From assembly GCA_902464615.1 (NCBI GenBank), contig CABQKA010000001.1, positions 62,001-126,000 of the forward strand: a stretch of DNA of 64,000 bases. The letters are read 5' to 3'. The notes beneath the pieces are model-generated. The model was not told where the DNA came from, did no database searches, and saw nothing but the letters and a program-made list of their open reading frames with translations. Of the stretch, positions 1-7,902 are shown piece by piece; position 1 is the stretch's first letter, and every line of letters begins with the position of its first letter. The position numbers and the translations under genes are program-made. The DNA comes from an uncultured Prevotella sp. GTDB taxonomy: Bacteria > Bacteroidota > Bacteroidia > Bacteroidales > Bacteroidaceae.

Positions 1-486
1 GCAGAATACTACAACGGGGAAATCATCTACGAAGACGTAGCCAAATTCGTCCCCGAAACCGACTATATCGTAAAAGTGCTCGAAAGGCACGTCGAAAAGG
101 CCAAGAACAATTTGAAAGGAGCTCCCATCATCGTGGCCGGCGGATACGGTGTAGGAAGCAAGGAAGGCTTCGACCTGTTGCGCAAACTGGCTGAAGAGCT
201 TCATGGCGAAGTCGGTGCCAGCCGTGCCGCCGTCGACGCCGGCTACTGCGAGCACGATTTACAAATCGGCCAGACTGGTGTCACCGTGCGCCCCAAGGTT
301 TACATTGCCTGCGGCATCAGCGGAGCCATCCAGCACGTGGCCGGAATGAAAGAGAGCGGGATTGTCATTTCCATCAATACCGACCCCGACGCACCCATCA
401 ACACTATTGCCGACTACATCATCACCGGGCGCGTGGAGGATATTGTGCCTAAAATGATTAAGTACTACAAGGAAAACAGCAAATAA
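1..486 (+). CDS. etfA: Electron transfer flavoprotein subunit alpha, C-terminal part (5' end outside window)
   Basis: The frame is open from the first base, so the gene starts upstream of the window; about 161 C-terminal residues are present. This part carries the FAD-binding domain of EtfA: the GGYGVGSKEGF loop, the segment GASRAAVDAGY, then QIGQTGVTVRPKVYIACGISGAIQH and the ending INTDPDAPINTIADYII. EtfA with EtfB forms the FAD heterodimer that takes electrons from acyl-CoA dehydrogenases. The next gene, 178 bases downstream on the same strand, is an acyl-CoA dehydrogenase, the expected partner, so the two (with etfB presumably just upstream) probably form one electron-transfer unit. Family identity is certain; only the truncation limits the entry. 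Confidence 0.96.
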   Translation, partial: AEYYNGEIIYEDVAKFVPETDYIVKVLERHVEKAKNNLKGAPIIVAGGYGVGSKEGFDLLRKLAEELHGEVGASRAAVDAGYCEHDLQIGQTGVTVRPKVYIACGISGAIQHVAGMKESGIVISINTDPDAPINTIADYIITGRVEDIVPKMIKYYKENSK

Positions 487-664
487 CGCCTCTTCAACTC
501 CCGTTTCTCCCAGCCGCCGCGCGAAATAGCCGGCCGGTAAGCACCGGAAGTCACCATCCGTACCCTACCATGCCCGACGAAACGGGCCACGGCCATCTGA
601 CGGCAAAATCCACCCCGGCCTGCGGAAGAAACATAGAAAAGGAACCAACCTAAGAACAAAAGAA

Positions 665-2377
665 ATGGCAAATAATTATAGCGAACATCCCGAGCTTAAA
701 TTCGAGCTCAACCACCCCTTGATGAAACGCATTGTCGAGCTTAAGGAGCGCGACTTCCGCGACAAGGATTCCTACGACTACGCGCCGCTCGATTTCGACG
801 ACGCCATGGATAGCTATGACCGTGTGCTCGACATCGTGGGCGAAATCAGCGGGACCACCATCGCCGACAATGCCGAAGGCGTAGACCTTGAAGGCCCGCA
901 CCATGAAGGCGACCGCGTGCGTTATGCTTCCGGGACGGCCGACAACCTCGATGCCATGGTCAAGGCCGGCATGAACGGCATGACCATGCCCCGCCGTTAC
1001 GGTGGCCTCAATTTCCCCATCACGCCCTACACCATGTGCGCCGAACTCGTGGCAGCCAGCGACGCCGGCTTCGGTAACATCTGGAGCCTGCAGGACTGCA
1101 TCGAAACCCTCTACGAATTCGGTGACGAAGACCAGCACAGCCGCTTCATCCCCAGAGTCTGTGCAGGCGAGACCATGTCTATGGACCTGACCGAACCGGA
1201 TGCCGGTTCCGACCTCCAGCACGTCATGCTCAAAGCTACATACAGCGAAGAAGAGGGATGCTGGCTGCTGAACGGTGTAAAACGATTCATCACCAACGGC
1301 GACGCAGACATCCATCTGGTACTTGCCCGTTCGGAAGAAGGCACGACCGACGGCCGTGGTCTCTCCATGTTCATTTACGACAAACGCCAGGGGGGCGTCA
1401 ACGTGCGCCGCATCGAAAACAAGCTCGGCATCCATGGCTCGCCCACATGCGAACTTGTCTACAAGGACGCTCATGCCGAACTTTGCGGCGAACGCAAACT
1501 GGGACTTATCAAATACGTCATGGCTCTGATGAACGGCGCCCGCCTCGGCATCGCAGCTCAAAGCGTCGGCATCTCACAGGCCGCCTACAATGAAGGCCTT
1601 GCCTATGCCAAAGACCGCGAGCAGTTCGGAAAAGCCATCATCAACTTCCCGGCCGTTTACGACATGCTGGCACTCATGAAAGCCAAGCTCGACGCCGGAC
1701 GTGCCCTCCTGTACCAATGCGCACGCTACGTCGACGTCTACAAAGCCCTCGACGACATTGCACGCGAACGCAAACTCACGCCCGAAGAGCGCAAGGAGCA
1801 GAAACTTTATGCCAAACTCGCCGACAGCCTCACGCCATTGGCTAAGGGCATGAACTCCGAATATTGCAACCAGAACACCTACGACGCCATCCAGATTCAC
1901 GGCGGTTCGGGCTTCATGATGGACTATCCCATCCAGCGCTACTACCGCGATGCCCGCATCACCAGCATCTACGAAGGCACCACGCAGCTCCAGGTCGTAG
2001 CCGCCATACGCTACGTCACCAACGGCAGCTACCTGGCACAGATGCGTGAGTTTGAGGCCGCAAGCGTCAGCGAGGAATGCCGCCCGCTCCAGGAGCGCGC
2101 CCGCAAAATGGCCGACCTCTACGAAGCCGCCGTCAACTACGTCAAAGAGGCCAAGGACCAGGAACTGCACGACCTCTGCGCACGCCATCTCGTCGAAATG
2201 GCCGGCGACATCATCATGCTCCACCTCCTGCTCCACAACGCGACAGCCGCACCCGAACTGTTCCTGAAGAGCGCACGTGTCTATACCAATTTCGTGGAAG
2301 GCGAAATCGCCAAGCACCACACGTTTGTCATGAACATGAACGTAGAGCAATTGGCCGACTACCGCCAGACGGTATAA
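665..2377 (+). CDS. Acyl-CoA dehydrogenase
   Basis: A 570-residue flavoprotein of the acyl-CoA dehydrogenase family, oxidising an acyl-CoA at the alpha-beta position and passing electrons to EtfAB. Visible blocks are the N-terminal helical domain, the FAD/substrate motif SMDLTEPDAGSD (about 172-183), RFITNGDADIHLVLAR, and the C-terminal FAD region with QIHGGSGFMMDYPIQRYYRD and the family signature ITSIYEGTTQLQ (about 435-446). At 570 residues it is longer than the usual ~380-residue enzymes and has a C-terminal helical extension, as in longer bacterial acyl-CoA dehydrogenases. The ATG at 665 follows a purine-rich stretch. It lies 178 bases after etfA and is followed by a strong hairpin terminator. 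The substrate (short-chain acyl-CoA is likely) is inferred from context only. Confidence 0.93.
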   Translation: MANNYSEHPELKFELNHPLMKRIVELKERDFRDKDSYDYAPLDFDDAMDSYDRVLDIVGEISGTTIADNAEGVDLEGPHHEGDRVRYASGTADNLDAMVKAGMNGMTMPRRYGGLNFPITPYTMCAELVAASDAGFGNIWSLQDCIETLYEFGDEDQHSRFIPRVCAGETMSMDLTEPDAGSDLQHVMLKATYSEEEGCWLLNGVKRFITNGDADIHLVLARSEEGTTDGRGLSMFIYDKRQGGVNVRRIENKLGIHGSPTCELVYKDAHAELCGERKLGLIKYVMALMNGARLGIAAQSVGISQAAYNEGLAYAKDREQFGKAIINFPAVYDMLALMKAKLDAGRALLYQCARYVDVYKALDDIARERKLTPEERKEQKLYAKLADSLTPLAKGMNSEYCNQNTYDAIQIHGGSGFMMDYPIQRYYRDARITSIYEGTTQLQVVAAIRYVTNGSYLAQMREFEAASVSEECRPLQERARKMADLYEAAVNYVKEAKDQELHDLCARHLVEMAGDIIMLHLLLHNATAAPELFLKSARVYTNFVEGEIAKHHTFVMNMNVEQLADYRQTV

Positions 2378-2407
2378 GCGGCCAGATTGGAAATCCTATA
2401 CACTTTC

Positions 2408-2438
2408 ATCCCCGGGACATGGACTCTGTCCCGGGGAT
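2408..2438 (+). terminator. Rho-independent terminator after the acyl-CoA dehydrogenase
   Basis: Perfect 12-bp stem (ATCCCCGGGACA at 2408-2419, TGTCCCGGGGAT at 2427-2438) with a 7-base loop, followed by TTTTC. It lies 30 bases after the acyl-CoA dehydrogenase stop and closes the etf-acd unit. Confidence 0.85.
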
Positions 2439-2581
2439 TTTCATATCTGCGCGGAATAGCCGCTGCTTCCTTCCGTAAAAGCCGCGGTCTACCCTTGCGG
2501 AACGCATGGAAAATCGCGTACAAGCCCATCACGGTGTGGAAAAATAACGTATCTTTGCCTTTCAAAATATTTCCAAGCGCT

Positions 2582-3262
2582 ATGTTTGCTATCGTCATCA
2601 ACGCCGTGGCTGTCATTATCGGAAGCGCCATCGGCGCCTTGGCCCGCAAGGGCATCCGTGAGAAATACATCACCGTCCTCAACACCGCTATGGGGCTGGC
2701 GGCCCTGGTACTCGGCATCAATGTGGCCATGAACAACATGCAAAAGAGCCAGTTTCCCGTGCTTTTCATCTTCTGCCTGGCGCTGGGCGGACTCATCGGC
2801 ACCATGCTGCACCTGGACCAGCGCATGGAGCGCGCCACTGCCCGCGTTTCGGGCGGCTCGAACCTGGCCGAAGGCATCACCACCGGCATTCTGCTCTGCT
2901 GCGTCGGCACGCTTTCCATGATGGGCCCTGTCATGAGTGCGCTCTACGGCGACGACACCTATCTCATGACGGCCGCCACGCTCAACCTCGTCACCATGGT
3001 CGTACTGGCCTCCAGCTACGGGTTCGGCACCGCCCTCACGGCCATCGCCGTGTTTGCCTGGCAATCCGGCATCTACGGCATTGCCCGCCTTTCGGCCACC
3101 TTCATTTCCGAAGAACTCATTGCCGAAGTCTCCATCGTCGGCGGCATCCTCATCGCCGCCAGCGGTCTGGGCGTGCTCAACATCAAGGACTGCAAGACGA
3201 TGAATCTCTTCCCAGCCCTCTTCATCCCCATGATATTCTATGCCATCAAGGCCCTGTTCTGA
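2582..3262 (+). CDS. DUF554 family integral membrane protein
   Basis: A 226-residue, strongly hydrophobic protein with about six to seven predicted membrane segments. It opens with MFAIVINAVAVIIGSAIGAL and contains the DUF554 hallmarks GLIGTMLHLDQRMER, NLAEGITTGILLCCVGTLSMMGP and GFGTALTAIAVFAWQSGIYG. DUF554 members (YdfK/YqgA type) are inner-membrane proteins of unknown role, sometimes proposed as transporters. I chose the ATG at 2582 rather than the longer upstream frame because a -7 promoter box TATCTTTG sits at 2550-2557 and the family starts here. The next gene begins 45 bases downstream and may be co-transcribed. Confidence 0.88.
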   Translation: MFAIVINAVAVIIGSAIGALARKGIREKYITVLNTAMGLAALVLGINVAMNNMQKSQFPVLFIFCLALGGLIGTMLHLDQRMERATARVSGGSNLAEGITTGILLCCVGTLSMMGPVMSALYGDDTYLMTAATLNLVTMVVLASSYGFGTALTAIAVFAWQSGIYGIARLSATFISEELIAEVSIVGGILIAASGLGVLNIKDCKTMNLFPALFIPMIFYAIKALF

Positions 3263-3307
3263 CCCTGCCGGCCTGCCCACACCGCTACCCTATAAAAACC
3301 GTTCCGC

Positions 3308-3844
3308 ATGAAATTACGCACCGCTTTCCTCGCCATGCTCGCCGCCGGCTGGCTCACGGCCGCCGCCCAAGGCAGCGTGGCCCGTTTCGAGTTCGAGGGT
3401 TCGGTCGGTTTCACCCAACCCATCGGGCGCTTCGTGTCCGACTCGTGGAGCCTGGTCCGCGCCTTCGCCTTTGAGGTCCGGTTCAATTTTCCCTACCAAC
3501 CTTTGGACCTCGGACTGGAATACTACTTCGGGAAAACGCCCCGCGAGCACGAACTGCTCGACTGGAAAGCCCGCGTCATGGGCTATTCCGTCTTCATGGA
3601 CTACAACTTCCGGCGCGGCAAGGACTTCTCGCCGTTCGTAGGCGCCGGCGTCGGACTTGGCGTCTGCAAGAATGTCAACGGCGAAGCCGTAGGACCGGAG
3701 GGGCAGCGCATGCTGTTCTCACCGCGCCTGGGCATCGAGTTTTTCCGCCATGTACGCCTCACGGCCTTCGCCCGCTTTGCCGGACGGAGCTACAACCACC
3801 TGGGCCTTTCGCTCGGTATCGTCCTGGGTGGCGGACGCCGCTAA
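3308..3844 (+). CDS. Small secreted outer-membrane beta-barrel-like protein
   Basis: A 178-residue protein with a clear signal peptide (MKLRTAFLAMLAAGWLTAAAQ, cleavage about residue 21). The mature part alternates aromatic and polar residues in short strands (FEFEGSVGFTQPIG, FAFEVRFNFPYQPLDLGLEYYF, FSPFVGAGVGLGVC) and resembles small eight-strand barrel proteins such as OmpW/OmpA-like or PorT-like folds. It ends with LSLGIVLGGGRR, a possible final strand. The function is unknown; the fold call comes from pattern, not from a signature motif. It lies 45 bases after the DUF554 gene on the same strand. Confidence 0.68.
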   Translation: MKLRTAFLAMLAAGWLTAAAQGSVARFEFEGSVGFTQPIGRFVSDSWSLVRAFAFEVRFNFPYQPLDLGLEYYFGKTPREHELLDWKARVMGYSVFMDYNFRRGKDFSPFVGAGVGLGVCKNVNGEAVGPEGQRMLFSPRLGIEFFRHVRLTAFARFAGRSYNHLGLSLGIVLGGGRR

Positions 3845-3903
3845 ACGCATCCCGGCCCTCACCGCACAGGCCGGTAACACGGACCGCGAAGCCGGCGGAC
3901 GCC

Positions 3904-4743
3904 TCAATGCCAGCTCTTCAGGTTGGCCGTAGCCTCCACCCGCCGCTCGAGCGCATCGGGCACATTGACAAAGAAGTCTATGCCTGTCATTTCCTCCACG
4001 GCGTCTACGGTCATGGCCGCACGGTCCATGGGTTGCTTGCCCTTACGGTTGGCATAATAGAAGCCGATGGCTTTCTCTTCCCCCTTTTTCAGTGAAAGCA
4101 CCACCTTGAAGAAACCGTCGGGAACGGTTATCTTCAACATCTTCCCGATGGACTTTTGCCCTTTTCCCCGATATACCGGTCCGCAGGCCACATAAACGCG
4201 CCCTTCCTGCCCGGCCCAGCGGCGGCAGGCTTTTTCGAGCGTGGACCACGGCCCGGCGTTCAGCCCGTGGTCCTGCGGGCATATATTGCTCATGTAAAAG
4301 CACTCTTTCATGGCCTTCTGGCTCCACTTCATGTCCGCCGCCGGGACCATGTGGCCTCGGTCGTAGCCGGAGCCCTTGTAGTCGTCCGTCGTGACGCGGT
4401 GCGGCTCGGGCACCTGCGGGTCGGGCAGGAAGTCGTCGGCCCGGGGCACAGTCCCCTCGGCCTCGTCTGCCGTCAGTTCCCATGCCACCCAGTTCGGCGC
4501 GTTATGCTCCCGGTTGAACGAAAGCGTGTAGCCCGTGTGCGCAATGATGCGCTCGGGCACGCCCTTCATGCGGCCGGGCAGCTCCATCTTGCGTCCGCCC
4601 GAAGCCGGCGCGGCCGTTTCGTTCGTCTGTTCCTGCGCCGATGCGGTGAACCTGTCCGTAGCACTGCCGTCCGTCTGCCGCAGTCCGTAAAGCCCACCCG
4701 CCGCCACGACGGCCAGGCCCACAATCCATTTCAACAGTTTCAT
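3904..4743 (-). CDS. Secreted or anchored DNA/RNA non-specific endonuclease (NUC1 family)
   Basis: A 279-residue nuclease of the Serratia-type beta-beta-alpha-metal superfamily. The motif GYDRGHMVPAADMKWS (about 126-141) supplies the catalytic histidine, and YMSNICPQDHGLNAGPWSTLE holds the metal-ligand asparagine. An N-terminal hydrophobic segment (LLKWIVGLAVVAAGGLYGL) acts as a signal anchor, so the enzyme works in the periplasm or outside the cell, where it would scavenge or degrade nucleic acid. A -7 box TAACTTTG lies on this strand at 4768-4775, about 25 bases before the ATG. It is monocistronic and convergent with the barrel-like gene. Length is usual for the bacterial family. Confidence 0.93.
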   Translation of the reverse strand: MKLLKWIVGLAVVAAGGLYGLRQTDGSATDRFTASAQEQTNETAAPASGGRKMELPGRMKGVPERIIAHTGYTLSFNREHNAPNWVAWELTADEAEGTVPRADDFLPDPQVPEPHRVTTDDYKGSGYDRGHMVPAADMKWSQKAMKECFYMSNICPQDHGLNAGPWSTLEKACRRWAGQEGRVYVACGPVYRGKGQKSIGKMLKITVPDGFFKVVLSLKKGEEKAIGFYYANRKGKQPMDRAAMTVDAVEEMTGIDFFVNVPDALERRVEATANLKSWH

Positions 4744-4861
4744 AGGATTTCCTGTTTATATTCCCCGCAAAGTTAAGACGAAATCCGGAAACGCTGCGTT
4801 CCGGATAGGCATAAGCTGTCCGCGCGTACGTTTTCGCCCGAAATTCCATGTACTGCGGGAC

Positions 4862-5038
4862 AAAATAATTACCTTTGCGAAAGACAACCAGTTCGGACTG
4901 TACGACCTGCGCAAACTACGGATACAAATCCCCACTGTCTACGACCAATTGTGGTGGCAGACGGAAGGCGCGGTGCTTATGGGCATCAAAGACGGCCGCA
5001 ACGTGCTGCTCGACATCTATGGCCACGAGCTGCACTGA
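4862..5038 (+). pseudogene. Start-less remnant similar to the C-terminal part of the next gene
   Basis: Read in the frame ending at the TGA 5036-5038, this stretch gives FAKDNQFGLYDLRKLRIQIP, then TVYDQLWWQTEGAVLMGIKD and LLDIYGHELH. It aligns by eye over about 55 residues with the C-terminus of the protein at 5239-5832 (KNGRFGLYDLHAIRVQIPAN, then YDRLEWK and LDIQGQRL), with roughly 40% identity. No ATG, GTG or TTG occurs in this frame back to at least 4769, and the 5' side runs into the promoter of the divergent nuclease gene. It therefore looks like the tail of a decayed paralogue left by a partial duplication or deletion. A -7-like TACCTTTG at 4870-4877 lies inside it. Confidence 0.6.
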
Positions 5039-5114
5039 CCCGGCCAACGCCTGGGCCAACGGACAGGCGGGCGACACCCGCCCGCAACGTAGCGGACCGG
5101 ACTATGCCGGCAAA

Positions 5115-5174
5115 CACGGGCCTAAGCCCCGTAAAAAATCCCCTTAGCCGCGTAAAAAACGGGCTAAGCCCCGT
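5115..5174. repeat. Intergenic palindromic repeat, GGCTWAGSC family (copy A)
   Basis: Three neighbouring short palindromic units, cacGGGCCTAAGCCCCGT (5115-5132), CCCCTTAGCCGCGT (5140-5153) and ACGGGCTAAGCCCCGT (5159-5174), are separated by A-rich spacers. The same core recurs between genes at six further places in this window. It fills the gap between the pseudogene remnant and the WG-like protein gene. Confidence 0.75.
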
Positions 5175-5238
5175 GGCAATCCCGATATCCGCACGAACTG
5201 CCACCTTGGTTCAAAGAAAATCCTAAACAAATCCTGAT

Positions 5239-5832
5239 ATGACGCGTTCCTACACCCCACCTCCCACACCGGGCATGGCCTCCGCGACCAACGTGATCGA
5301 CCGTTTTCCCGGTTACAGTTTCGTCCCGGCCAGTTCGTTCCAGATGCGGGCCAACATGACAGCCCGCACGTGGCTCGTCTTCATCACCTGTGTATGCGGC
5401 CTCCTGGCTGCCATCTCTATGGCCTATTTCCTGGCCATATTCATCCTCTACTACGTCATGGAGCGCTGGACCGACGCATGGATTAGTGCGATCGGCTGGC
5501 TGTTTCTCGTCATCTGCCTCATTAACGTAGCGGGACTTTTCGTCCTGCATCGTGTCTCGCCCATGGGGCGACAGGCTTTCCCGCAGCGTTGGCGGCGGCG
5601 TCACGGCTTGGCGGCGGAATTCGACTACATCCAACCCTACGGCGTGGCCACGGCGCGCTACGCCTTTTTCGTGAAGAACGGCCGTTTCGGCCTCTACGAC
5701 CTGCACGCCATCCGTGTACAGATTCCGGCAAACTACGACCGGCTGGAATGGAAACTGGCGGACCACACGCTGCTGGCCACGCAGGGCGGGGAGAAATTCT
5801 ATCTCGACATACAGGGACAGCGGCTCGGCTGA
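5239..5832 (+). CDS. Membrane protein with two transmembrane segments and a WG-repeat-like C-terminus
   Basis: A 197-residue protein of unknown function. Residues about 52-78 (LVFITCVCGLLAAISMAYFLAIFILYY) and 86-104 (AIGWLFLVICLINVAGLFV) are membrane spans. The C-terminal part, AFFVKNGRFGLYDLHAIRVQIPANYDRLEW then LDIQGQRL, matches the WG-repeat pattern (K-nG-kfGLyD, vIPa-YD, and a closing LDI-G turn). A related decayed fragment lies directly upstream, so this family has been locally duplicated. The ATG at 5239 is the first in frame. The role is unknown; WG repeats often serve in protein contacts at the cell surface. Confidence 0.72.
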   Translation: MTRSYTPPPTPGMASATNVIDRFPGYSFVPASSFQMRANMTARTWLVFITCVCGLLAAISMAYFLAIFILYYVMERWTDAWISAIGWLFLVICLINVAGLFVLHRVSPMGRQAFPQRWRRRHGLAAEFDYIQPYGVATARYAFFVKNGRFGLYDLHAIRVQIPANYDRLEWKLADHTLLATQGGEKFYLDIQGQRLG

Positions 5833-5866
5833 CGACCGCCCGATGGGTAGCCGACCTGCTACGCGA

Positions 5867-5908
5867 AACGGCCTCCCGGCGCGCCTTGTGCGGCGCCGGG
5901 AGGCCGTT
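5867..5908. terminator. Bidirectional hairpin between the WG-like gene and tyrA
   Basis: A 16-bp perfect inverted repeat (arms 5867-5882 and 5893-5908, core GGCCTCCCGGCGC) with a 10-base loop lies between two convergent genes. It probably ends transcription of both, although the T-runs next to it are weak. Confidence 0.7.
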
Positions 5909-5932
5909 AGTGTGTACGGAACCGGACGGCGG

Positions 5933-6706
5933 TCAGGCTATGTTGCCGCGGATGCGTTTCAGGTAAGCGTCCAGCCGCCCCTCGTCCTGCTGGCTAATGA
6001 TGTCCGCCAGTTCCTTCAGCTCCGCGCAGATGCGGTCCACGTGGGCGCCCGTGCGGGGGTTGAAAAGAATCTCGCGCAAGAGTCCGTCGTCTTCGCCAAG
6101 CACGCCGCGGGCAATGGCCATGTGGCGCTTGAACGTAGTGCCGGGGGCATCCTGATGCTTCATCACGGCGGAGAAGACAAAGGTGGAGACGAAGGGGATG
6201 CTCAGCGAATAGGCCACCGTCTCGTCGTGCTCATCGAACGTGTATTCGCTGATGTGCAGGCCCAGGCGCGTGTACAAGTCCTTGAAAAAGATACGCCCCA
6301 TGTAATCGCCCTCGGTGATGATGATGGCGTTCTCGTTGGCCAGGGCGCCTAAGTTGGCAAACGTAGGCCCGAACATGGGATGCGTGGAAACGTAGCGGCG
6401 GCCGCATTCGGCGTAATACTCGCGCAAACCCGTCTTGACCGAGGCGATGTCGCTCACAATGCAGTCGGCGGGCAGGTGGGGCACGACTTCGCGGAACACG
6501 TCCACGGTATAGCGGAGCGTAACGGCGTTGATGACCAGCTCGGGGCGGAACTCGTCCACTTCGGCGAGGGAGGTGAAGCGCAACGTGTTGTACATGAAAC
6601 GCAGCCTGCGCGGGTCTACGTCGTAGACGGCGGTCTCGTGTTCAAAGCTCAGGAGGTCGACAAAGAAGGAGCCCATTTTCCCGGCTCCGAGGATCAGGAT
6701 TCTCAT
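5933..6706 (-). CDS. tyrA: Prephenate dehydrogenase
   Basis: A 257-residue NAD(P)-dependent dehydrogenase that converts prephenate to 4-hydroxyphenylpyruvate in tyrosine synthesis. The N-terminal Rossmann motif is LILGAGKMGSFF (about 3-14). The conserved segments DIASVKTGLREYY and YVSTHPMFGPTFANLG contain the catalytic-histidine region of the family. It is last in a four-gene minus-strand operon (pheA, aminotransferase, DAHPS-CM, tyrA), 81 bases after the DAHPS-CM stop. It carries no fused chorismate mutase; that activity sits on the preceding gene, so the pathway is complete across the operon. It is presumably controlled by the attenuator upstream of pheA. Confidence 0.93.
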   Translation of the reverse strand: MRILILGAGKMGSFFVDLLSFEHETAVYDVDPRRLRFMYNTLRFTSLAEVDEFRPELVINAVTLRYTVDVFREVVPHLPADCIVSDIASVKTGLREYYAECGRRYVSTHPMFGPTFANLGALANENAIIITEGDYMGRIFFKDLYTRLGLHISEYTFDEHDETVAYSLSIPFVSTFVFSAVMKHQDAPGTTFKRHMAIARGVLGEDDGLLREILFNPRTGAHVDRICAELKELADIISQQDEGRLDAYLKRIRGNIA

Positions 6707-6787
6707 ATCGCTTTCTGTTCAGGCGGCAGGCGCCCGCCGCGGCATGCCGCCCGACACAGGGCACAGGAACGGCGGACGCGGCCTGCC

Positions 6788-7855
6788 TTATTTATTCATG
6801 ATATCAATTTGCTGACGGACGCTTTCTTCGTGAATAGCCTCGAAAACGACTTTCAGGAAATCGGCAGACATGCCGCAAAGCACACCTTGCGCGCCGCGCT
6901 TGTCGAGGATTTCCGTATAACGGTCTGTCTGGACCACAGTCATCTCGTGCTCCCGCTTGTATTGCCCGATTTCGCGGCACACACGCATACGCTTGGCCAG
7001 GAGTTCGATAATGGAATTGTCGCACTCGTCAATCTGGCGGCGGAGCGCTTCGAGGCTTTCGGTGGTCTGCACGGCTTTACGCACGACCAGTTTGTCGAGG
7101 ATGAAGTCGAGCACGTCGGGCGTAATTTGCTGTAACGCGTCGCTCCAGGCGTTGTCCGGGCAGCAGTGGCTCTCGATGATCAGGCCGTCGAAGCCGAGGT
7201 CCATGGCCTGCTGGCTGAGCGGCGCAATGAGTTCGCGTTTGCCGCCGATGTGGCTCGGGTCGCCAAAGATGGGCAAGGCAGGAATGCGGCGGCGCAACTC
7301 GATGGGGATATGCCACATGGGAAGGTTGCGGTACAGGCGCTTGTCGTATGAAGAAAAGCCGCGATGGATGACACCCAGACGCTTGATGCCTGCGCCGTTG
7401 ATGCGTTCCAGACCGCCTATCCAGAGTTCGAGGTCGGGATTGACGGGGTTCTTGACCAGTACGGGGACGTCGACACCGCGCAGGGAATCGGCCAGTTCCT
7501 GCATGGCAAAAGGATTGGCCACCGTGCGGGCACCCACCCACAGAATGTCTACACCGGCTTCGAGCGCGGCCTCGACGTGGCGGGGCGTGGCCACTTCGGT
7601 GGCCACCAGCATGCCCAGTTCCTTCTGCACGCGCTGCAGCCACGGCAAACCGACCGTACCGACGCCTTCAAAGCCTCCGGGCTTCGTGCGGGGTTTCCAA
7701 ATGCCGGCACGGAATATCTTAATGCCTTTTTTAGCCAATTGAGTGGCGGTGTCCATGACTTGCTCTTCTGTCTCGGCGGAACAAGGGCCGGCGATGACGA
7801 TAGGGCGTTTCGGCTCAATGCCTGGGAATTTCAAGGGTAATAAATCGAGTTCCAT
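6788..7855 (-). CDS. aroF: Bifunctional 3-deoxy-7-phosphoheptulonate synthase / chorismate mutase type II
   Basis: A 355-residue fusion. Residues about 1-260 form a KDSA-type DAHP synthase (VIAGPCSAETEEQV, FRAGIWKPRTKPGGFEG, GARTVANPFAMQ, LVKNPVNPD, FGDPSHIGG, IIESHC). Residues about 268-350 form an AroQ chorismate mutase (SLEALRRQIDECDNSIIELLAKRMRVCREIGQYK). The protein thus catalyses the first committed step of aromatic synthesis and the branch-point step from chorismate to prephenate, feeding pheA and tyrA beside it. This fusion is characteristic of Bacteroidota and some other groups. It lies 47 bases after the aminotransferase. The gene symbol is a functional label; aroF and aroG are used interchangeably for this protein. 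Confidence 0.95.
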   Translation of the reverse strand: MELDLLPLKFPGIEPKRPIVIAGPCSAETEEQVMDTATQLAKKGIKIFRAGIWKPRTKPGGFEGVGTVGLPWLQRVQKELGMLVATEVATPRHVEAALEAGVDILWVGARTVANPFAMQELADSLRGVDVPVLVKNPVNPDLELWIGGLERINGAGIKRLGVIHRGFSSYDKRLYRNLPMWHIPIELRRRIPALPIFGDPSHIGGKRELIAPLSQQAMDLGFDGLIIESHCCPDNAWSDALQQITPDVLDFILDKLVVRKAVQTTESLEALRRQIDECDNSIIELLAKRMRVCREIGQYKREHEMTVVQTDRYTEILDKRGAQGVLCGMSADFLKVVFEAIHEESVRQQIDIMNK

Positions 7856-7902
7856 AATGTTTTTATCTTATAAGGATTTTTTCTGTCGGTATTTTTCGCG
7901 AA

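Noticed and set aside
650..2350. Long antisense frames opposite the acyl-CoA dehydrogenase
   Set aside because: The sense gene is firmly identified; these frames lack domains and starts with ribosome sites.
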